Of a stretch of DNA of 48,792 nt, positions 34,864 through 43,311 are shown in pieces. The position numbers were made by a program, and so were the translations under genes. Position 1 is the stretch's first letter. The number at the start of each line of letters is the position of its first letter. Location of the stretch: assembly GCA_947074195.1 (NCBI GenBank), contig CAMTOS010000011.1, positions 1 to 48,792 of the forward strand. Reading direction: 5' to 3'. Under the pieces are notes generated by a model. That model ran no database searches and was not told the DNA's origin. It saw only the letters and a program-made list of their open reading frames with translations. Source of the stretch: an uncultured Bacteroides sp. (lineage in GTDB: Bacteria > Bacteroidota > Bacteroidia > Bacteroidales > Bacteroidaceae).

Positions 34864-37029
34864 ATGAAAAAGCCCTCTTTTCTTTTTTTAATTTATCTGC
34901 TTATCACAGGAATTTATTTCACTTCCTGTACACGCCGCAGTGATATTGATCTGACCATACAGATGCAGGATTCACTAAGAAACATATGTGAGCGTATGGC
35001 GATGGAGTTGCAAACCGATTCGCTAAGAAATAATGCTGCAGAATATTTGAAGGTCACACAACCTTACAGTCGCGATTATTTCAAAGCCCTGCAGTTTCAA
35101 ATACTTGCAGATTTTAATGAGCGCAATTACGACAAAGTTCTTGAAAATATACATCGCACCACATTACATCCCAAATTTTCTGACTACGAAGACATTAACT
35201 GTCATTATGAATTTACCCGTGCACGCTGTTATCAGTATAGCGGAAAGTTCGATCAGGCTATAGAATCGTTTAAGAATTGCCTGAAATTCGATTCTGAAAC
35301 AGATAGTTTGCGTGAGAGTATTCGTGTCATTACACTGAATGCCATGCTGCAAATGATGAATACCTATATTAATAGTGGTAAGGCAGATGAAAGTGCAGCC
35401 TATTTTACTTTTCTGAAAGATCATCCTACACCAATTATAAATGATTACTGCCAGAGAGATGTACGTTCGCTGCTGGCCTATTCTTATTACTGTATCGATA
35501 GTATTCCGCAAGCCGAAAGATATATTGAGGAAGCACTGAACATGTCGATGTATGAGGCCAGTCCGGCCCGCAAGTTTCGCGATTATTCATATGCCGCAGC
35601 CATCTTTTATGGAAATGCACAAAGACATGAAGAGGTCGTTGAATGGTGTCACCATGCGATTGATGCTGCCGAAGAATATGAGTATACCATCGGAACAACA
35701 TGGACAAAAGCGTTACTGGGAAGGATTTATTATAAGATGGGACATCTGGATGATGCGCTGGAACTCTATACGAAGAGTGCTGTTGCCGCCCGTTCTTCCG
35801 GCGATTTCAAAGGTGAAGCGAATGCATATAATTCCCTGGCCAATCTCTATTTATACTGGGAACAATATCCGCATGCCAATGAATATGCCACGATTGCACT
35901 GAATAATAACTTGAATCAACCCAACCGTGATATGACGTTGTGCGGTGAATCGTATGTCATGAAAGGGCTGGTGATGTCGAAAATGGGAGTAGCAGATTCC
36001 TCTATATATTACTGGAATAAAGCCGACAGTTGTTTTGCCGATTTGCCTTATGCATCGGGCAGTATCAATGTAGACAAGCATTTAGGAGCTTTTTATGTGG
36101 ATCAGGAAGATAATAAAAATCTGCAGGAAGGCATTGACAGACTAAGACGTGTCCTGTGTTCATCGGCATGGTACGACCGCGCGCCATCATATTTCCTGCT
36201 GGCCAAGGGTTTGATTCGCCAAAACAAAACGGTTGCCGGTGAAGCGATGCTCGACAGTATGTATCATATTCTGAATTCATCATCCTCTCCGCTTTTTGTG
36301 GATGAGGCGAACAAATATGCATTGCAGCATTATCTGGATAAAAACGATCAGCAAAACATTCAACGCTATGCGAAGTTGTATCTGCAGGAAACAGAAAGTA
36401 AGCTGAACGATGTGGTGGCCAAGAAAGTGACCGAGGCCATGATTGAGTATCAGACTGAAAGAAAAGAACAACAATTATTGCTGGCCCAGGCGGAGTTAGA
36501 ACAACAGGAGTTGCGTGTAAAGCTTTACATTCTTATCCTGATTTGCCTTTTTGCAGTGTTGTGCAGCTTCCTGATATGGTCTTTCCATAAGCGAAGATAT
36601 TACCATTTACGCCATCAGTTGGTGGAACAGCGTTGTCAGAATTTGCTGAAGAATATGGAGGTAGTGACGCAACGCAGTCGTGAAACGGAGTCGCAGCTCA
36701 GCGAATTGCTTTCTAATAAGGAGAGTCGCATGGAGATCGCATCAGTGGCACCTGCCTTATATCGTCAAAGCGGAGAAACCAAGTTCAGAGAGCGTTTTTC
36801 GCAATTACACCCCACGTTCTTACCAAAACTCAAAGAACGGGTGCCAAATATTACCCATAGCGAAGAGGTACTGTGTATGCTGATAGTGCTCGATCAAACG
36901 ACGGAGCAGATGATAGATATTCTGTGCATCGCCCGAAGTAGTGTGAATATGGCGCGACACCGACTTCGCAAGAAAATGGAACTGAATAAAGAAGATTCGC
37001 TGGAAGATGTGATAAAGATATTGCTATAG
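34864..37029 (+). CDS. lipidated TPR transmembrane regulator with C-terminal helix-turn-helix
   Basis: A 721-residue membrane protein. The N-terminus is a lipoprotein signal with Cys22 (GIYFTSC). Residues about 40-530 are TPR-like helices (for example ARCYQYSGKFDQAIESFKNCL, LLGRIYYKMGHLDDALELYTKSA). One transmembrane helix lies at about 554-574, followed by a cytosolic coiled coil (about 580-620) and a C-terminal LuxR/GerE-like helix-turn-helix (about 662-715: HSEEVLCMLIVL, TTEQMIDILCIARSSVNMARHRLRKKM). No histidine kinase domain is present, so it would act as a one-component, membrane-tethered transcription factor sensing a periplasmic signal through the TPRs. This domain order is common in Bacteroides proteins of unknown target. 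It is monocistronic. Confidence 0.8.
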   Translation: MKKPSFLFLIYLLITGIYFTSCTRRSDIDLTIQMQDSLRNICERMAMELQTDSLRNNAAEYLKVTQPYSRDYFKALQFQILADFNERNYDKVLENIHRTTLHPKFSDYEDINCHYEFTRARCYQYSGKFDQAIESFKNCLKFDSETDSLRESIRVITLNAMLQMMNTYINSGKADESAAYFTFLKDHPTPIINDYCQRDVRSLLAYSYYCIDSIPQAERYIEEALNMSMYEASPARKFRDYSYAAAIFYGNAQRHEEVVEWCHHAIDAAEEYEYTIGTTWTKALLGRIYYKMGHLDDALELYTKSAVAARSSGDFKGEANAYNSLANLYLYWEQYPHANEYATIALNNNLNQPNRDMTLCGESYVMKGLVMSKMGVADSSIYYWNKADSCFADLPYASGSINVDKHLGAFYVDQEDNKNLQEGIDRLRRVLCSSAWYDRAPSYFLLAKGLIRQNKTVAGEAMLDSMYHILNSSSSPLFVDEANKYALQHYLDKNDQQNIQRYAKLYLQETESKLNDVVAKKVTEAMIEYQTERKEQQLLLAQAELEQQELRVKLYILILICLFAVLCSFLIWSFHKRRYYHLRHQLVEQRCQNLLKNMEVVTQRSRETESQLSELLSNKESRMEIASVAPALYRQSGETKFRERFSQLHPTFLPKLKERVPNITHSEEVLCMLIVLDQTTEQMIDILCIARSSVNMARHRLRKKMELNKEDSLEDVIKILL

Positions 37030-37044
37030 TAGCTCTTAAATGTA

Positions 37045-37087
37045 AAATGGCATAACGTGAACCGCTTGGGTTCATATTATGCCATTT
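37045..37087. terminator. bidirectional terminator between the TPR regulator and catalase genes
   Basis: AAATGGCATAA (37045-37055) pairs with TTATGCCATTT (37077-37087); an inner TGAACC/GGTTCA stem extends it. Confidence 0.85.
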
Positions 37088-37114
37088 ATTGTTTTAAGTT
37101 TGACTTAACACATA

Positions 37115-38578
37115 TTATCGGGTTTCTTTCAGCGCATCTTCGAGCGAGATTCCCAAAGCCGCTGCAACACCTGTGCCATAGACAGGATCACAATAATAAC
37201 AATTGCGCACGTGTCGTTGTTTAACAAACAGTTCTGCATCGCCCATTGCCCGTGCGGTGTTCTCGAATAAAACTTGCTGTTGGTCTTTAGTCATCAGGTT
37301 GAACAGTGCCCGTGGTTGTGAGTAATAATCGCTGTCATATTCGCGCTCATTATAGTTATAGATTTCTCCGTGTACGGCCAGCGGCGGTTCTTTCACTTCG
37401 GGTGAGTCTTGCCATTCGCCATAACTGTTTGGTTCATAACCAATGGTCGAACCATGATTATCGTCTACACGCATTTGTCCGTCGCGATGGTAGCTGTGCA
37501 CCGGACAACGGGCGCGGTTTACCGGAATATCATTATGGTTTATACCCAACCGATAACGTTGTGCATCGCCATAAGAGAATAAACGTCCCTGAAGCATTTT
37601 ATCGGGCGAGAAGCCAATGCCATCGGGCACATTCATCGGATTGAAAGCCGATTGCTCTACTTCGGCATAATAGTTATCGGGATTTCTGTTTAGTTCGAGC
37701 ACGCCAACATCTATCAACGGAAAATCTTTGTGCGGCCATACTTTAGTCAGATCGAACGGATGGATATGGTATTTATTGGCTTCATCTTCGGTCATAACCT
37801 GAATCTTCATATCCCAGCGCGGGAAATCTTTATTTTCTATGGCGGTATACAGGTCGCGTTGATGAGAATCACGATCTTTACCGATAATCATTTCGGCCTC
37901 AGCATCGGTCAGATTCTTAATGCCTTGCTGTGTTTTGAAATGAAACTTCACCCAGGTACGTACATTGTCTTTATTGATAAAGCTGAATGTGTGACTACCG
38001 AATCCGTGCATATGGCGATAGGAAGCCGGCAAACCGCGGTCGCTCATCACGATGGTGACCTGATGAATGGCTTCGGGTAACAGTGTCCAGAAATCCCAGT
38101 TGCTGTTGGCGCTGTGCATGTTGGTACGTGGATCGCGTTTTACCACATGGTTCAGATCGGGGAATTTCAGTGGGTCGCGAAGGAAAAAGACGGGCGTATT
38201 GTTGCCTACCAGATCCCAGTTTCCGCCATCGGTATAAAACTTAATAGCAAAGCCGCGGATATCGCGTTCGGCATCGGCTGCACCACGTTCGCCGGCTACA
38301 GTTGAGAAACGCATAAAACAGTCGGTTTTCTTGCCGACTTCTGCGAAAATAGCTGCACGGGTGTATTGGGTAATATCGTGCGTCACGGTAAATGTGCCAT
38401 AGGCTCCCGAGCCTTTGGCATGCATACGTCTTTCGGGAATAACTTCTCTGTCGAAGTGGGCTAACTTTTCGAGGAACCAGGGGTCTTGCATGGCAATTGG
38501 TCCGGGTTGACCGGCCGTCTGTACATTCTGATTGTCGGCTACAGGCCGCCCCGACGCTGTGGTCATTTTTTTCGTCAT
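37115..38578 (-). CDS. haem catalase
   Basis: A 487-residue monofunctional catalase of the small-subunit clade, which breaks down hydrogen peroxide. The catalytic His53 lies in [14 protein letters not shown], the partner Asn in [16 protein letters not shown], and the proximal haem-ligand Tyr in [42 protein letters not shown] and [10 protein letters not shown] are further family blocks. No signal peptide is seen, so it is cytosolic. It is a single-gene unit, divergent from radA. No clear TAnnTTTG element was found in front of it, as would fit an activator-dependent (for example OxyR) promoter, though this is weak evidence. Confidence 0.97.
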   Translation of the reverse strand: MTKKMTTASGRPVADNQNVQTAGQPGPIAMQDPWFLEKLAHFDREVIPERRMHAKGSGAYGTFTVTHDITQYTRAAIFAEVGKKTDCFMRFSTVAGERGAADAERDIRGFAIKFYTDGGNWDLVGNNTPVFFLRDPLKFPDLNHVVKRDPRTNMHSANSNWDFWTLLPEAIHQVTIVMSDRGLPASYRHMHGFGSHTFSFINKDNVRTWVKFHFKTQQGIKNLTDAEAEMIIGKDRDSHQRDLYTAIENKDFPRWDMKIQVMTEDEANKYHIHPFDLTKVWPHKDFPLIDVGVLELNRNPDNYYAEVEQSAFNPMNVPDGIGFSPDKMLQGRLFSYGDAQRYRLGINHNDIPVNRARCPVHSYHRDGQMRVDDNHGSTIGYEPNSYGEWQDSPEVKEPPLAVHGEIYNYNEREYDSDYYSQPRALFNLMTKDQQQVLFENTARAMGDAELFVKQRHVRNCYYCDPVYGTGVAAALGISLEDALKETR

Positions 38579-38763
38579 ACGTTCCGATTTAAAAGATTTG
38601 GTTTAACAAAGGGAGTTAGCAAAAACAGCTTTATTACTTTTCTTCGCTAACTTCTGACAATTTATTGATTTTTATCCGATTATCCAAATATTTTCCCACT
38701 TAATTATCTTATACACTTATAGTTATATCTTTTATCAACCAGGATATAATCGGCACAAACCCA

Positions 38764-38851
38764 GCCATAGCTTCTCAGCACGGTGGCGATAGCTTGCCAG
38801 CCGGCCAGCGATAGCTGCCTGGTAAGTCAGCAATAGCTTCCTGAGGAATGA
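38764..38851. repeat. 22-nt tandem array, CAGC/AAGCTT family (4 units)
   Basis: Units of 22 nt start at 38764, 38786, 38808 and 38830. Each starts with GCnATAGCT: GCCATAGCTTC then TCAGCACGGTG, GCGATAGCTTG then CCAGCCGGCCA, GCGATAGCTGC then CTGGTAAGTCA, GCAATAGCTTC then CTGAGGAATGA. It lies in the 386-nt gap between the divergent katA and radA genes; the rest of the gap holds the radA promoter. Confidence 0.85.
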
Positions 38852-38904
38852 TACATTAAGGGGTAGTTTTTAAAAGATGAGACTGCAAAAAACAGAGGGA
38901 TGAT

Positions 38905-38935
38905 ATTTAATATCTGAGACTTATAGTTACTTTTG
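38905..38935 (+). promoter_or_regulatory. radA promoter
   Basis: TACTTTTG (38928-38935) matches TAnnTTTG, with TTTA at 38905-38908 19 nt upstream as a -33. The leader before ATG 38965 is short. Confidence 0.55.
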
Positions 38936-38964
38936 TCTTTACAAAAACTGAAGCGTTAAACGAT

Positions 38965-40332
38965 ATGGCGAAGGAAAAAACTGTATATGTATGCAGCAAT
39001 TGCGGACAAGACTCACCAAAATGGCAGGGTAAATGTCCGGCATGTGGTGAATGGAATACTTTTGTAGAAGAGATTGTACGAAAAGAAACTACGAACCGCA
39101 GACCTGTATCGGGTATCGAGACATCGAAACCAAAACCTGTGACGCTTCATGAAATTAAGGTCGATGATGAACCCCGCATCCATATGCACGATGATGAACT
39201 GAATCGTGTACTGGGTGGCGGATTGGTTCCGGGTTCGCTTGTACTGATTGGTGGTGAACCGGGTATCGGTAAATCGACTTTAGTACTGCAAACCGTGCTG
39301 CGTATTCCCGAAAAGCGCATTCTCTATGTCTCGGGTGAAGAAAGTGCACGCCAGCTAAAGTTACGTGCCGACCGTTTGTCGCACACTCCATCGGATTGCC
39401 TCATCGTTTGTGAGACTTCGCTGGAGCAGATCTATACCCATATAAAGAATACGAAACCCGATCTGGTAATTATCGACTCGATACAAACCATATCTACCGA
39501 AAACGTGGAATCATCTCCGGGAAGCATCACGCAGGTGCGCGAATGTTCGGCATCTATTCTGCGTTTTGCCAAAGAGACACATACACCAGTTATCCTCATC
39601 GGACATATCAATAAAGAAGGAAGCATTGCCGGACCGAAAGTACTGGAGCATATTGTAGATACTGTGTTACAGTTCGAGGGCGACCAGCACTATATGTACC
39701 GCATTCTGCGCAGCATCAAAAACCGTTTTGGAAGTACTGCCGAACTGGGCATTTACGAGATGCGTCAGGACGGTTTGCGACAGGTTAGTAACCCATCAGA
39801 ATTGCTATTGTCTCAAGATCATGAAGGCATGAGTGGTATTGCCATCGCATCGGCTATCGAAGGAGTTCGTCCTTTCCTTATCGAAACACAGGCACTGGTC
39901 AGCAGTGCTGTTTATGGTAATCCGCAACGCTCGGCTACCGGATTCGACATTCGCCGCATGAATATGCTGCTGGCTGTACTCGAAAAACGTGTCGGCTTTA
40001 AACTGGGACAAAAAGATGTCTTTCTAAACATTGCAGGCGGATTGAAAGTAAACGATCCTGCCATTGACCTTGCCGTGATCAGTGCTATCCTCTCCTCTAA
40101 CATGGATACTGAAATCGATTCGGATGTATGCATGGCGGGCGAAGTAGGTCTGTCGGGAGAAATACGTCCCGTTAACCGTATCGAACAACGAATTGGCGAA
40201 GCTGAGAAGCTGGGCTTTAAACGATTTATCCTCCCCAAATATAACCTCCAAGGACTTAACACCAAGAAACTAAAGATCGAATTAATACCTGTCCGTAAAG
40301 TGGAAGAAGCCTTTCGGGCATTGTTTGGATAA
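38965..40332 (+). CDS. radA: DNA repair protein RadA
   Basis: A 455-residue ATPase that promotes branch migration during recombination. It has all RadA parts in order: the N-terminal C4 zinc finger (CSNCGQDSPKWQGKCPACGEWNT), Walker A (GGEPGIGKST), the RecA-like core with VIIDSIQT as Walker B, the RadA-specific KNRFG motif (SIKNRFGSTAELGIYEM), and the C-terminal Lon-protease-like domain (DVFLNIAGGLKVNDPAIDLAV, GEVGLSGEIRPV). Length and start are standard. Genes for a barrel protein and a flavoprotein follow in the same direction with gaps of 28 and 9 nt, so they may be partly cotranscribed. Confidence 0.97.
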   Translation: MAKEKTVYVCSNCGQDSPKWQGKCPACGEWNTFVEEIVRKETTNRRPVSGIETSKPKPVTLHEIKVDDEPRIHMHDDELNRVLGGGLVPGSLVLIGGEPGIGKSTLVLQTVLRIPEKRILYVSGEESARQLKLRADRLSHTPSDCLIVCETSLEQIYTHIKNTKPDLVIIDSIQTISTENVESSPGSITQVRECSASILRFAKETHTPVILIGHINKEGSIAGPKVLEHIVDTVLQFEGDQHYMYRILRSIKNRFGSTAELGIYEMRQDGLRQVSNPSELLLSQDHEGMSGIAIASAIEGVRPFLIETQALVSSAVYGNPQRSATGFDIRRMNMLLAVLEKRVGFKLGQKDVFLNIAGGLKVNDPAIDLAVISAILSSNMDTEIDSDVCMAGEVGLSGEIRPVNRIEQRIGEAEKLGFKRFILPKYNLQGLNTKKLKIELIPVRKVEEAFRALFG

Positions 40333-40360
40333 AAGATAACTTAAATAAATACTTAACGAT

Positions 40361-41044
40361 ATGAAGAAACTAACGATGTTAATATTGGTGCTGATTGCTG
40401 CAACAGGCCTCCATGCACAGCGTCTGTTCCTTGAATATAATCTGGGCTATGGCACTTTTAGTATGAGTAGCATGCGCCATACATTCCTTGAACAAGAAGA
40501 GCCGGTAAAGGGTATGAAACTGAACGATGACTTTCCGGGTAAATTGACTCAGGATGTTAAGGCTGGACTGAGCTTTTACCGCTGGGATGCCGGAGTGGAA
40601 TTTGGCTATCTGACGACAGCGGCAAAGAAATCGCTTACCGACTACTCTGGGAAATATAAGAATGAGATTCGGAATAAAGGCTTTAAAACCGGTATCTTTG
40701 CACGTTATTGCATGATTGGCCAGGATTTCCCGCTTAAGATGTATGCACAACTTTCGGCAGGAACTATTTTCACCAAATCGAGATTAACGGAAAAACTGAA
40801 TTTACCTAACGGAGGACATACTGAGATGGAGGAGGTCAAATTGAAGACTACGAACTTATATCTTCAGCCAGCGTTAGTAATTCAATACCATATTATTCAG
40901 TCACTGGCTATTCAGGCTCAAATTGGTTATGAATGGGACGTCTATAAAGGTAAAAAGTATTATGAACCGACAAAGACGAACTTTAAGGCCGATTGGGACG
41001 GATTGCGTGCCAGCATAGGTCTTGTGGTTTATCTAACTAATTAA
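40361..41044 (+). CDS. small outer membrane beta-barrel protein
   Basis: A 227-residue exported protein with a Sec signal peptide (MKKLTMLILVLIAATGLHAQ, cut after Ala19). The mature part is a series of alternating amphipathic strands (FLEYNLGYGTF, KAGLSFYRWDAGVEFGYL, LYLQPALVIQYHIIQSLAIQAQIGYEWDVY) ending in RASIGLVVYLTN, as in 8- to 10-stranded barrel proteins of the OmpW/PorT-like kind. No specific family is recognised. It lies 28 nt after radA and 9 nt before the flavoprotein gene. Function unknown; a porin or membrane-stability role is possible. Confidence 0.75.
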   Translation: MKKLTMLILVLIAATGLHAQRLFLEYNLGYGTFSMSSMRHTFLEQEEPVKGMKLNDDFPGKLTQDVKAGLSFYRWDAGVEFGYLTTAAKKSLTDYSGKYKNEIRNKGFKTGIFARYCMIGQDFPLKMYAQLSAGTIFTKSRLTEKLNLPNGGHTEMEEVKLKTTNLYLQPALVIQYHIIQSLAIQAQIGYEWDVYKGKKYYEPTKTNFKADWDGLRASIGLVVYLTN

Positions 41045-41053
41045 TATTATAAA

Positions 41054-42640
41054 ATGATTCAGGAATATCAATTGAGAGTGTTGCCCGAAGTAGCGGTGAA
41101 TGAACAACGTCTGAAGGAGTTTTTGCAGGAAGAAAAAGGCCTCAATCCTTCAGAAATAAATGCTGTACGAATACTTAAACGTAATATAGATGCACGTCAG
41201 CGTACAGTCTATATGAATCTGAGTGTTCGCGTGTTCATCAATGAAATACCTCACGATCAGGAATTCCCGGTAACAGATTATCCGAATGTGGAAAATAAAC
41301 CACAGGTGATAGTGGTTGGTGCCGGTCCCGGTGGTTATTTCGCAGCACTACGCTTAATTGAACTTGGCCTTCGACCTGTTGTTGTGGAGAGAGGTAAGAA
41401 TGTACGTGACCGTAAAGTTGATATTGCACTGATCAGCCGCGAACATACCGTTAATCCTGAATCGAACTATAGCTTTGGAGAGGGAGGTGCCGGTGCTTAC
41501 TCCGATGGTAAACTATTTACCCGAAGCAAGAAGCGTGGTAATACCGATAAGATTATGCATGTATTCTGTCAGCATGGAGCATCGACTTCTATTCTGATAG
41601 ATGCTCATCCACATATTGGTACCGATAAGCTGCCGCGTGTTATCGAGAATATGCGTGAAACCATTATCAGATGTGGTGGAGAGGTTCATTTCGAAACCCG
41701 TATGGATGCTATTATCATTGAAAACAGTGAAGTAAAAGGTATTCAGACTGACAATGGTAAAACGTTCATGGGTCCGGTGATTCTTGCTACCGGACATTCT
41801 GCCCGCGATGTTTATCGCTGGCTGGCCAATAATGATGTCACACTCGAAGCTAAAGGGATTGCAGTTGGTGTACGTCTGGAACATCCTGCCAAACTGATTG
41901 ATCAGATCCAGTATCATACCAAAGATGGTCGTGGAAAATATCTTCCTGCAGCCGAATATAGTTTTGTTTCGCAGGTAGAAGGCCGTGGTGTATATAGTTT
42001 TTGTATGTGCCCCGGTGGTTTCGTTGTACCGGCAGCCAGTGGTCCTGAACAGGTAGTAGTAAATGGTATGTCGCCATCAAACCGTGGTTCACGATGGAGC
42101 AACTCTGGGATGGTTGTCGAAATACAGCCGGAAGATCTTGCCCGTACCGATTTACAGGTATTAGGCGAAGAAACTGCAGAACACCAAGTGTTGCAGATGC
42201 TTAACTTCCAGGAAGCACTGGAACGTCAGTGCTGGATGCAGGGAGGTCGCACACAGGTGGCACCTGCGCAACGTATGGAAGATTTTACACGTCGCAAACT
42301 TAGCGTTGATCTGCCGGAATCATCTTATAGCCCGGGATTAATTGCCTCTCCGCTTCACTTCTGGATGCCTGAGTTTATTACGAAACGCCTTTCGCTGGGG
42401 TTCCAGAACTTTGGCCGTTCACGCCGTGGTTTCCTGACTAACCAGGCCACGATGATCGGTATAGAAACACGTACTTCTGCACCTGTTCGCATTGTCCGCG
42501 ACCGTGAAACACTGCAACATATCACTGTTAGTGGTCTGTTTCCTTGTGGTGAAGGTGCAGGTTATGCAGGAGGTATAGTATCGGCAGGAGTAGATGGTGA
42601 AAGATGCGCAGAAGCAGTAGCTAACTACCTAAATCTGTAA
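41054..42640 (+). CDS. FAD-dependent oxidoreductase (COG2509-type flavoprotein)
   Basis: A 528-residue cytosolic flavoprotein. After an N-terminal domain of about 90 residues (LRVLPEVAVNEQRLKEFLQEEKGL) comes the Rossmann FAD motif VIVVGAGPGGYFAALRLIELGLRPVVVERG. YSFGEGGAGAYSDGKLFTR and ILATGHSARDVYRWL are typical of the uncharacterised COG2509 'FAD-dependent dehydrogenase' family. The C-terminus has GLFPCGEGAGYAGGIVSAGVDGERCAEA, the second FAD-contacting block. Substrate is unknown. The LuxR-type regulator gene begins 6 nt after its stop, so the two are cotranscribed. Confidence 0.88.
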   Translation: MIQEYQLRVLPEVAVNEQRLKEFLQEEKGLNPSEINAVRILKRNIDARQRTVYMNLSVRVFINEIPHDQEFPVTDYPNVENKPQVIVVGAGPGGYFAALRLIELGLRPVVVERGKNVRDRKVDIALISREHTVNPESNYSFGEGGAGAYSDGKLFTRSKKRGNTDKIMHVFCQHGASTSILIDAHPHIGTDKLPRVIENMRETIIRCGGEVHFETRMDAIIIENSEVKGIQTDNGKTFMGPVILATGHSARDVYRWLANNDVTLEAKGIAVGVRLEHPAKLIDQIQYHTKDGRGKYLPAAEYSFVSQVEGRGVYSFCMCPGGFVVPAASGPEQVVVNGMSPSNRGSRWSNSGMVVEIQPEDLARTDLQVLGEETAEHQVLQMLNFQEALERQCWMQGGRTQVAPAQRMEDFTRRKLSVDLPESSYSPGLIASPLHFWMPEFITKRLSLGFQNFGRSRRGFLTNQATMIGIETRTSAPVRIVRDRETLQHITVSGLFPCGEGAGYAGGIVSAGVDGERCAEAVANYLNL

Positions 42641-42646
42641 ACAGGA

Positions 42647-43243
42647 ATGATGAAGCATGCACCCGAAATTGCGATAATCGATGCCAATACACTAAGTGCG
42701 CTGGGATTGCAGAATATACTGGAGGAACTTATTCCGATGGCTACCATTCGTATATTCAACAGTCTTAGTGCATTAGTAGAAGATACTCCCGATATGTATG
42801 CTCATTATTTCATATCGGCACATTTATATATGGAGCATACGGCTTTCTTTATTCCCCGCAAGAAGAAAGCGATAGTTATGGCTGGCGAGAGTCAGTCGTT
42901 TCAGTTGTCGGGTGTGCCTATCCTTAATATATATCAACCCAAAGAGATGTTAGTGAAAGATATTCTGAAGCTTCATCAACATGCACATCACAGAGGGAAT
43001 CCCCCTGAAGCAATGCCCCCAAAGCGAATGCTGGAGCATGAACTCTCTGCCCGCGAAGTAGAGGTTTTAGTACAGATTACTAAAGGTTTTATCAATAAGG
43101 AGATTGCCGACAAACTGAATATCAGTCTGACAACGGTCATTACGCATCGCAAGAATATCACTGAAAAACTTGGCATTAAATCAGTTTCTGGTCTTACAAT
43201 CTATGCGGTGATGAATGGTTACGTGGAGGCGGATCGTATATAA
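42647..43243 (+). CDS. LuxR-type transcriptional regulator with degenerate receiver domain
   Basis: A 198-residue protein with a C-terminal LuxR/GerE helix-turn-helix (about 133-195: LSAREVEVLVQITKGFINKEIADKLNISLTTVITHRKNITEKLGI). The N-terminal 120 residues resemble a receiver (IAIIDANTLSALGLQNILEEL), but where the phosphoacceptor Asp of strand 3 is expected the sequence reads HYFISAHLY, with no Asp. Phosphorylation is therefore unlikely; the domain may bind a ligand or a partner. It sits 68 nt upstream of a TonB-dependent receptor gene, which it may control. No partner histidine kinase is adjacent. ATG 42647 is followed by a second ATG; either could be used. Confidence 0.85.
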   Translation: MMKHAPEIAIIDANTLSALGLQNILEELIPMATIRIFNSLSALVEDTPDMYAHYFISAHLYMEHTAFFIPRKKKAIVMAGESQSFQLSGVPILNIYQPKEMLVKDILKLHQHAHHRGNPPEAMPPKRMLEHELSAREVEVLVQITKGFINKEIADKLNISLTTVITHRKNITEKLGIKSVSGLTIYAVMNGYVEADRI

Positions 43244-43260
43244 ATCCTAATAAATGAGGA

Positions 43261-43291
43261 TTGTACATTCGCATCATTTGTTGTTCCTTTG
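43261..43291 (+). promoter_or_regulatory. probable promoter of the TonB receptor gene
   Basis: TTG (43261-43263) and TTCCTTTG (43284-43291), 20 nt apart; the -7 element has one mismatch to TAnnTTTG. A weak core element fits control by the upstream regulator. Confidence 0.4.
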
Positions 43292-43311
43292 CAGCGAATA
43301 ACAAATGAAGA

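Noticed and set aside
37306-38305. Several plus-strand ORFs opposite the catalase gene
   Set aside because: Catalase motifs are complete on the minus strand; the plus-strand ORFs are shadows.
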